64,000 nucleotides of DNA from the NCBI GenBank assembly GCA_035516255.1, contig DATJAL010000013.1, positions 1 to 64,000 of the forward strand. The letters run 5' to 3'. A program made the translations under genes and the position numbers. This document shows, piece after piece, positions 58,489 to 64,000 of the stretch. Below the pieces are notes generated by a model, which worked only from the letters and a program-made list of their open reading frames with translations, was not told where the DNA came from and made no database searches. Origin of the DNA: Chitinivibrionales bacterium. Its GTDB lineage: Bacteria > Fibrobacterota > Chitinivibrionia > Chitinivibrionales > FEN-1185. Within the stretch, counting starts at the first letter, position 1, and each line of letters opens with the position of its first letter.

Positions 58489-58821
58489 TCAGGCTGCATA
58501 AGGCCTTGATTGAGAATGTAAATTCGGATGGGCGGCAGTCATAAGGCGCTTGCGGACAGAGGGCATTTCTCTCATAAGTTCCAGCAGAATTTCAACGGGT
58601 TTGGGCATTTCGCTTCGACCGGTTTCCCAGTCCTGCAAGGTCCGTAAATTGGCGCCGACAGCCTCGGCAAAGACCTTCTGCGTCAATCCGAGATCTTCCT
58701 TACGGATGGATTTCAGCCTCAGCGCCCTGAATTTCTGAAGCTGTTTTTCGGTCATGAGCGAAACGCGGCGATTACCCTTCCGGGACACCCTGGTAACACG
58801 ATACTTCTGAGAGTTTTTCAT
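58489..58821 (-). CDS. XRE-family HTH antitoxin (HigA-like)
   Basis: A 110-residue DNA-binding protein. The HTH is in LGLTQKVFAEAVGANLRTLQDWETGRSE (about 45-72), typical of XRE/HigA2 antitoxins whose helix reads the operator. It overlaps the toxin stop by four bases, so both are expressed as one unit with the toxin gene first, as in higBA. It would neutralise the toxin and repress the operon. Its C-terminus is variable. Genes of this type spread by transfer, consistent with the repeats around it. Confidence 0.85.
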   Translation of the reverse strand: MKNSQKYRVTRVSRKGNRRVSLMTEKQLQKFRALRLKSIRKEDLGLTQKVFAEAVGANLRTLQDWETGRSEMPKPVEILLELMREMPSVRKRLMTAAHPNLHSQSRPYAA

Positions 58822-59141
58822 AGTATTGTCTCCTTGATAAAACGATAGAGCCTTTTCTTTTCCAGTTCGCTAAGGTCTGTTTTTTCGCTTTTTGAATAGA
58901 TGTCCAGGAACCAGACTTCGCCGCGCAGATCGACAAAGTAATATATTACCCGGGCACCTCCGCTTTTTCCGGAACCGCGGATCCTCATTCTGATTTTACG
59001 GGCGCCGCCGGTGCCCTGCACAAGCCTGCCTTTGCACGGGTTTTTTATCAACTCGTCCTGCAGTTGAAACATTTCTACCGTATCGGCAAGCCTGTCAACT
59101 TTCCTGATGAATTCCGGCGTCTCAATAAATACGATGTCCAC
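58818..59141 (-). CDS. RelE/HigB-type toxin
   Basis: A 107-residue protein with the RelE-fold pattern: FIETPEFIRKVDRLAD, LQDELIKNPCKGRLVQGTGGARKIRMRI, RVIYYFVDLRGEVWFLDIYSKSEKTDL, and a C-terminal helix ELEKKRLYRFIKETI. This is the HigB2-like group of ribosome-dependent mRNA interferases. It is the first gene of the unit with the HigA-like antitoxin. The start at 59141 is ATG. No frameshift is evident, so this second toxin-antitoxin pair looks intact, unlike the one at 35765. Confidence 0.85.
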   Translation of the reverse strand: MDIVFIETPEFIRKVDRLADTVEMFQLQDELIKNPCKGRLVQGTGGARKIRMRIRGSGKSGGARVIYYFVDLRGEVWFLDIYSKSEKTDLSELEKKRLYRFIKETIL

Positions 59142-59262
59142 AGGGATAATATACGGGATTTCCGTAGTAGTGTCAATGGGTATCGGTGTTTAGGTAATAT
59201 TAAAGGAAAAGCACCTTCGGGAAAGCAGAGGCAGGTTGGTGGTGAGGTTATCAATCGCCGCT

Positions 59263-59405
59263 CGCGGGTGCGCCCAGCAGAAGGATGAATCTTGCTACTA
59301 TCGGTACCCGGCCGCACCCAGGAGGGGGTGTGCCCCCGGATCGCCGGCGCGCGGCGCCGGAAGCTGGGGGCCAGGGATTGCGCCCGCCCAACGGAAAGGG
59401 CGGAA
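59263..59405 (+). repeat. Family B repeat, copy 4
   Basis: CGCGGGTGCGCCC, GGTACCCGGCCGCACCCAGG, AGGGGGTGTGCCCCCGGATC, an inner hairpin CGCCGGCGCGCGGCGCCGG, and AAGCTGGGGGCCAGGG follow in order. The left half matches the truncated copy at 13553-13645. No gene is present from 59142 to 59433. Confidence 0.75.
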
Positions 59406-59433
59406 AGCGCACTTCCCCCACCAAACTATTTTA

Positions 59434-60261
59434 TTATCCTAGTTTAACCTGTTTTCGCTGTTTCTGCTCAAACACCGAATAACACTGAAATCCCTTGCTT
59501 TGCAGAAGAGAATTAATCTGCGGGAACGACTTGCCCACCAGTTCGGGCGTGTGGGCGTCGGAGCCGACGGTGATGCAGGCTTGATGCTTTTTTACCTGTT
59601 CAAGGAGGACGTCGAAAAGATCGAATTTCTTCAATTCCTCCATCTGCGACCACAAGAAGCCGTTCGCGTTGACCTCGATGCAGGTCCCGTGCGCGGCGGC
59701 CAGCGCCACCGACTCCGAAATATATTCCTCGATCCGGGACGCCGGCGCGTCGGGCCAGGCCACGTACCGCCACAAAAAATCCATGTGCGCCAGGGACTGG
59801 AACAGACCCGACCGCGCGGCGGATTTCACGGCGCCGAAATACGCCTCGTACACGCGCTTCGCGTCAACCTTGACATATTCGGAAAGGTGGCGCCAGCCGA
59901 GTATGGGCAGGCAGTGGATGGAGCCGAGGAGATAGTCGAAGGGATACTGCGAGACGATTTCCTCGGCAAGGTGCTCGGCGCCCTCGATGTAGTCGATCTC
60001 GAGGCCGATGCGCACCGCGATGCGGTCCCCGTACGTTTCCTTTAAATCAAGGAGCTCGGAGAAATACCGGGCCATGTCGCGCTCGCGCATGCCCCAGTCC
60101 CAGTACCGTTTCTTCTGGTTTTTGCCGAGATAGTAGCGGCCGAGATGGTCGGAGAACCCGATTTCTTTCATGCCCAGGCCGACGGCGGTCTCGATGTAAT
60201 CGATGGTTTTCCCCTGCGCGTGCCCGCAGTAGGGGGTGTGGACGTGGTAGTCGGAGATCAC
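59434..60261 (-). CDS. PHP-family histidinol-phosphatase
   Basis: A 275-residue metal-dependent phosphatase. Motifs: DYHVHTPYCGHA (His6, His8), GFSDHLGR, GLEIDYIEG, GSIHCLP, IEVNANGF and ITVGSDAHTP. This is the HisK-type PHP arrangement that dephosphorylates histidinol phosphate in histidine synthesis, although other small phosphates are possible. No his genes are nearby. It is separated from purB by a nested hairpin. A second PHP phosphatase is at 12591. Confidence 0.85.
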   Translation of the reverse strand: MISDYHVHTPYCGHAQGKTIDYIETAVGLGMKEIGFSDHLGRYYLGKNQKKRYWDWGMRERDMARYFSELLDLKETYGDRIAVRIGLEIDYIEGAEHLAEEIVSQYPFDYLLGSIHCLPILGWRHLSEYVKVDAKRVYEAYFGAVKSAARSGLFQSLAHMDFLWRYVAWPDAPASRIEEYISESVALAAAHGTCIEVNANGFLWSQMEELKKFDLFDVLLEQVKKHQACITVGSDAHTPELVGKSFPQINSLLQSKGFQCYSVFEQKQRKQVKLG

Positions 60262-60287
60262 GCAAGCATCTTCTTCCTATTGGTAAA

Positions 60288-60352
60288 GCGCCTCACCCCT
60301 GCCTTTGGCCACCCCTCTCCACACGGTGGAGAGGGGATGGGGGTGAGGCGCC
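60288..60352. terminator. Nested double hairpin between purB and the PHP gene
   Basis: Outer arms GCGCCTCACCCC (60288-60299) and GGGGTGAGGCGC (60340-60351) and inner arms CCCCTCTCCAC (60312-60322) and GTGGAGAGGGG (60326-60336) are perfect. It belongs to a CCTCACCCCTGxCCxxx-CCCCTCTCC family also seen at 13402 and 58448. It may terminate, but without a T tract its role is uncertain. Confidence 0.5.
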
Positions 60353-60359
60353 TTGTCTT

Positions 60360-61814
60360 CTATACCGTTAAATCCTTCTTTTTGATTGATCCCAGTTTTT
60401 TGCCTCTTTCGAGCAGCGGATCGACATATTCCTTGACAAATTCATCTACCTGCTGCGGCGCGCGCCCCACGAACGCGGACACGTCGAGGATCCTGTCGAG
60501 GTCCTTTTTCTTCAGCCTGAACGCCGGGTCGGCCACGATGCGCTCGAGCAGGTCATTGGGCTTTCCGTGGAGCTTGATGTTGTTCCCCGCTTCCATGGAA
60601 TGGCGTCGGATGCGCTCGTGCAGCGCCTGCCGGTCGCCGCCCTTTTTCACCGCCTCCATGAGGATGGTCTCGGTGGCCATGAACGGCAGCTCCTCGGCAA
60701 CGTGGCGCGCGATCACCCGCGGGTAAACCACCAGCCCCGAAAGCACGTTGAGGCCGATGATGAGTATGGCGTCCGCGGCAAGGAACGCCTCGGGAATGGA
60801 CAGGCGTTTGTTGGCCGAATCGTCGAGCGTGCGCTCGAGCCACTGCTCGGCCGCGGTGTTGGCCGGCGACGACGAAAGCGAAATGATGTAGCGCGAAAGC
60901 GACGTCATGCGCTCGGACCGCATGGGATTGCGCTTGTACGCCATGGCCGACGAGCCCACCTGGCCGCTCTCGAACGGCTCCTCGATTTCCCGCAAATGCA
61001 TGAGCAGCCTGATGTCGTTGGAGATTTTATGGAACGTCTGCGCGATGCCCGACACGGCCGCGAGGGCCGACGCGTCGATCTTGCGCGAATACGTCTGGCC
61101 CGACACCGGCACGGCCCGGTCGAACCCCATTTTGCGAGCTACCATTTTGTCAAGTTTCTTCACCCTGGCCGCATCGCCGTTAAACAGGCTCATGTAGCTG
61201 GCCTGCGTGCCCGTGGTTCCCTTGACGCCCAGGAACGGGAGCGTGCCGCAGAACCGCTCGAGCTCCTCGAAGTCCATGCACAGGTCGTACAGCCACAGGC
61301 TCGCGCGCTTCCCCACCGTGGTGAGCTGCGCGGGCTGGAAATGCGTGAAGCCGAGCGTGGCAAGCGCCCTGTTTTTAAGCGCGAATTTCCTGAGCGCGGC
61401 GATCACGGCGGCGAGCCGCTTGAGCAGGATGAGCACCGCCTCTTTCATCTGGATGAGGTCGGTGTTGTCGCCCACGAACGCGCTCGTGGCGCCGAGGTGG
61501 ATGATGGGCTTTGCCGCAGGGCAGCGGTCGCCGAACGCGAGGATGTGGGCCATCACGTCGTGGCGGGTCTTGGCTTCATATTTTTTGGCCGCCTCGTAGT
61601 CGATGTCGGTGAGGTGCGCCCTCATCTCGCCCACCTGCTCCTGCTTGATGGGAAGCCCGAGCTCCATCTCGCATTCGGCAAGCGCGACCCACAATTTTCT
61701 CCAGGTGCCGAACTTGAAATCAGGGGAGAAGACATACGACATCTCGCTGCCGGCATAGCGTTCCAGCAGCGGATTGCTGTATAGAGCGGTCGTGGAATTG
61801 TTTTTTTTATTCAT
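60360..61814 (-). CDS. purB: Adenylosuccinate lyase
   Basis: It cleaves SAICAR in purine synthesis and adenylosuccinate in AMP formation. The 484-residue homotetramer has the fumarase-superfamily signatures ARHDVMAHILAFGD, GATSAFVGDNTDL, TLGFTHFQPAQLTTVGKR and GSSAMAYKRNPMRSERM with the mobile catalytic loop. The start at 61814 is MNKKNNSTTALY. It is monocistronic here. Neighbouring purine genes are not visible. Confidence 0.95.
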   Translation of the reverse strand: MNKKNNSTTALYSNPLLERYAGSEMSYVFSPDFKFGTWRKLWVALAECEMELGLPIKQEQVGEMRAHLTDIDYEAAKKYEAKTRHDVMAHILAFGDRCPAAKPIIHLGATSAFVGDNTDLIQMKEAVLILLKRLAAVIAALRKFALKNRALATLGFTHFQPAQLTTVGKRASLWLYDLCMDFEELERFCGTLPFLGVKGTTGTQASYMSLFNGDAARVKKLDKMVARKMGFDRAVPVSGQTYSRKIDASALAAVSGIAQTFHKISNDIRLLMHLREIEEPFESGQVGSSAMAYKRNPMRSERMTSLSRYIISLSSSPANTAAEQWLERTLDDSANKRLSIPEAFLAADAILIIGLNVLSGLVVYPRVIARHVAEELPFMATETILMEAVKKGGDRQALHERIRRHSMEAGNNIKLHGKPNDLLERIVADPAFRLKKKDLDRILDVSAFVGRAPQQVDEFVKEYVDPLLERGKKLGSIKKKDLTV

Positions 61815-61976
61815 GATAATCCCTGAATTTTAATGTCAAAAAATCCATGTCCAAACCGTAATAAGGGGTGAACCTCGCGGCCGCTTTATAAGGAGCGAGA
61901 GAACTTTTTAATATAGTTTATTGATATGCAGCCCTTAAAACTGGGATTGTAAAAAACAGATAATTTCAGATAAAAC

Positions 61977-62005
61977 TTGATAGAAGCGTCCTACATTGCT
62001 ATTTT
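61977..62005 (+). promoter_or_regulatory. Candidate promoter for the TPR protein
   Basis: TTGATA (61977-61982), a 17-bp spacer and TATTTT (62000-62005) precede ATG 62058 by about 50 bp. Assigned by eye only. Confidence 0.4.
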
Positions 62006-62057
62006 AATCTATTAATTAGGAATAATCCTCAATACCTTTTTAAATGGGAGCGTTTTT

Positions 62058-63149
62058 ATGAAAAAAGCAACCTTCACCTTTATTCTGTCGGTTCTCTATG
62101 GCGCGGTGATGCTCGCGGTGCCGGCGCAAGGCCAGAATTCGGTTGAGGAGCTCATGTCGCAGGGAAACAACCTGCTCAAGAACGGCGCATCCACCGAGGC
62201 AGCTTCCGTGTACAAGAAAATCCTGGCCAAGGAGCCGAGAAACTTCGAGGCGCAGGCAAACCTCGCCTTTGCCTATCTCCAGGCCGAACGATACGACAAG
62301 GCCATCGCGGAATACAACAGGGCCATTTCGCTGGACTCCCGGAACGCAGAATGCTGGGCGAACCTGGGCTTCGCGTATGAAAAGACCGGAAAGTCAAGCA
62401 AAGCGGCGGACTGCATTTCCAAATCGGTGGAGCTCAATCCGAGCAACGTGGAGGCGCGCATGAACCTCGCGGCCATGTACGAGAACGCGGGCGCGTGGGA
62501 CAAGGCGATCGCGCATTACGAGGCGGCCATCAAGACCGACGCCAAGCGCGGGGACGCCTACAGCGGCGTCGCGCGTTGCATGACCGAAAAAGGCAACATC
62601 GCGGGCGCGAAGAAATACTGCCAGGAGGCGATCGCCAACGATCCGAACAACGCCGACGCGCACTGGCAGCTCGGCAACATCCTTTGGAAAAAGGAGAACA
62701 AGCAGGCCGAGGCGCTCAAGGAATACGAAACGTCGGTCAAGCTCGATGAAAACTCGCAGATCTTTTATGAAAACCTCGCTCTTCTCCAGGATGACATGGG
62801 AAAAAAGGACGAGGCGCTGGCCACCTGGAAAAAGTACCTCATCTATCTTAACGACGCGATGAAGAAGGAAGAGGTGCAGCGGCACATCGACAAGCTTGAA
62901 GGCCATGAGACATCCGCCTCGACCACCAGCAAGGCTGACGCGAAGGCGAACCGAGAAAAGGCGGCGCAGCAGAGTGAAGAGCAGATGCAGCAGCTCAAGA
63001 GCGAGCTGCACAATGAAGGAAAGGGCGAGACAAAGCACATTGACGCGCAGCCAGTCGACGTCGGCTCCGATTTCGACAAGCTGAGCAAGGACACCGGCAA
63101 CGCGCTCGACCTCCGCCAAGAGGCCAAGAAAAAGTCGGCGGCAAAGTAA
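62058..63149 (+). CDS. Exported TPR-repeat protein with charged C-terminal tail
   Basis: A 363-residue protein with signal peptide (FILSVLYGAVMLAVPAQG, ending near residue 25). Residues 28-265 hold six to seven tetratricopeptide repeats (ANLAFAYLQAERYDKAIAEY, WANLGFAYEKTGKSSKAADC, MNLAAMYENAGAWDKAIAHY, WQLGNILWKKENKQAEALKE). The last 90 residues are rich in Lys, Glu, Gln and Ser with no fold. It should act as a periplasmic protein-protein scaffold. Partners are unknown. Adjacent genes (purB and a radical SAM protein) do not define its pathway. Confidence 0.83.
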   Translation: MKKATFTFILSVLYGAVMLAVPAQGQNSVEELMSQGNNLLKNGASTEAASVYKKILAKEPRNFEAQANLAFAYLQAERYDKAIAEYNRAISLDSRNAECWANLGFAYEKTGKSSKAADCISKSVELNPSNVEARMNLAAMYENAGAWDKAIAHYEAAIKTDAKRGDAYSGVARCMTEKGNIAGAKKYCQEAIANDPNNADAHWQLGNILWKKENKQAEALKEYETSVKLDENSQIFYENLALLQDDMGKKDEALATWKKYLIYLNDAMKKEEVQRHIDKLEGHETSASTTSKADAKANREKAAQQSEEQMQQLKSELHNEGKGETKHIDAQPVDVGSDFDKLSKDTGNALDLRQEAKKKSAAK

Positions 63150-63172
63150 GATCGTCAAGAGGGCAATTGCTG

Positions 63173-63226
63173 ATGGGTTTATGGGTTGACGAGGGCCGAA
63201 CACCATGCGTTGACCCGTAAACCCAT
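63173..63226. repeat. Imperfect 19-bp inverted repeat
   Basis: ATGGGTTTATGGGTTGACG (63173-63191) and CGTTGACCCGTAAACCCAT (63208-63226) form inverted arms with three mismatches. It lies between the TPR gene and the radical SAM gene, and resembles the TTGACGTG repeats at 53081. Confidence 0.5.
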
Positions 63227-63256
63227 TGTCGTATCACCGTACAAAGAACGTCGCCA

Positions 63257-64000
63257 GTGCTCCGTTACAACTCATACCGCTCCCATCTTAAAAAGCGCTT
63301 TGGAAAACCGGTGCTTAAAATTCCGCTCAACGCGGGGTTCTCCTGCCCCAACCGCAACGGCACCATAAGCGCGGAAGGATGTTCGTTCTGCGACAACCGG
63401 TCGTTCTCCCCTGTCGCCTTGACCGCCGCTTCCATCATTGACCAGTTGCAAGGCGCGATCGACCGGGACAACGGCAGGCACAGCGCGTATATCGCTTATC
63501 TCCAGCCATTCTCCAACACATACGGCGACAGGAAACGGCTCGCTGAAGTGTATGAGCCCGTTATCAAATATCCAGGGATTATCGGGCTTGCGGTTGGAAC
63601 AAGGCCGGATTGTTTTTCAGAAGGTGTTTTAGACTACCTTGAAGATGTATCGAAGCGAACTTATCTCTCGATTGAAATTGGTTTACAGAGCGGCAACGGT
63701 GAAGTCCTCAAGCGCAATAATCGCGGGCATGATGCCGAGTCGTTCATCAACGCTGTCAGTGAGCTTTCCAAAAGGAGAATCGAGGCCGTGGCCCATGTCA
63801 TGATTGGGCTGCCGTTTGAAACGCGCGGCCAGACAATAAATACCGCGAAGCTCCTCGCCTCGCTTCCCGTCAACGGCATTAAAATCCATCAACTGATGAT
63901 TATAGCCGGAACCAAAGCGCATGAATGGTATAAGGAAGGGAAAGTGAAGGCATTGACGATTGAGGAATATGCCGACATTCTGTGCGAGTTTTTGTCCTAT
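63257..64000 (+). CDS. YhcC-like radical SAM protein (partial, runs off the window)
   Basis: Open from GTG 63257 to the last base, 248 codons. It begins LRYNSYRSHLKKRFGKPV and contains the 4Fe-4S motif CPNRNGTISAEGCSFC (one Cys, then a pair C-x-x-C, as in the YhcC/TIGR01212 group), AYLQPFSNTYGD, VGTRPDCFSEG, SIEIGLQSGN and VMIGLPFETRGQT. The TIGR01212 family is widely conserved, with its reaction unestablished. The C-terminal part lies outside the window. A GTG start is used because no ATG is available upstream in frame. Confidence 0.85.
   Translation, partial: MLRYNSYRSHLKKRFGKPVLKIPLNAGFSCPNRNGTISAEGCSFCDNRSFSPVALTAASIIDQLQGAIDRDNGRHSAYIAYLQPFSNTYGDRKRLAEVYEPVIKYPGIIGLAVGTRPDCFSEGVLDYLEDVSKRTYLSIEIGLQSGNGEVLKRNNRGHDAESFINAVSELSKRRIEAVAHVMIGLPFETRGQTINTAKLLASLPVNGIKIHQLMIIAGTKAHEWYKEGKVKALTIEEYADILCEFLSY

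Noticed and set aside
1-64000. tRNA, rRNA, insertion sequence, prophage or integrase genes
   Set aside because: None were recognised on reading both strands. The structured gaps match the repeat families instead.

Overview
The window reads as a chromosomal segment (roughly 55-60 percent GC by eye, tightly packed genes on both strands) of a Gram-negative bacterium with an outer membrane: Pal, FecR-domain envelope proteins, beta-barrel-like proteins ending in Phe, several lipoproteins and MurJ. Three secreted proteins end in a short C-terminal domain of the 'GVYFVKV' sorting type known from the Fibrobacterota/Bacteroidota/Chlorobi (FCB) superphylum. The intergenic GGGCGTT...TAACGC repeats also recall that group. 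My best guess is Fibrobacterota or a related candidate phylum. This is inference, since no rRNA marker is present.

Layout. 0.2-2.2 kb: acyl carrier protein, phosphopantetheinyl transferase and a radical SAM protein in one overlapping operon. 2.8-7.4 kb: FecR-domain envelope protein, then nadC-birA-coaX (cofactor synthesis). 7.7-9.2 kb: CsgG-like and outer-membrane proteins. 9.3-11.8 kb (minus): small lipoprotein, RDD protein, NAD(P)HX repair enzyme. 11.9-20.2 kb: thpR, PHP phosphatase, FKBP isomerase, ppdK, pal, PflX-like radical SAM protein. 20.6-27.3 kb (minus): a four-gene operon encoding a TssB-TssC-like contractile-sheath protein, a LysM-FecR protein, a CHASE2 Ser/Thr kinase and an FHA-lytic transglycosylase. 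This is the most unusual locus in the window. 27.5-31.1 kb: Cys-rich lipoprotein, gpmI, nadE. 31.4-40.7 kb: interrupted lipoprotein gene, FG-GAP protein, Cys-rich protein, glycosyltransferase, decayed Phd/YoeB pair, GH2 hydrolase, GIY-YIG protein. 41.2-44.7 kb: two paralogous double-HTH small proteins flanking murJ and a membrane protein. 45.2-48.6 kb: glycosyltransferase, ParB-like protein, PTS IIA, NYN/PIN nuclease. 48.9-53.1 kb: asymmetric heterodimeric ABC exporter. 53.4-56.9 kb: smc. 57.6-64 kb: secreted protein, HigBA-type pair, PHP phosphatase, purB, TPR protein, and a radical SAM protein that runs off the end.

The gaps hold at least two families of structured intergenic repeats. Family A is bounded by GGGCGTT and TAACGC. 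Family B is centred on GAGGGGGTGTGCCCCC. In both, an inner hairpin has a different sequence in each copy while staying base-paired. Other short interspersed motifs sit between them. I saw no tRNA, rRNA, CRISPR array, insertion sequence or integrase.
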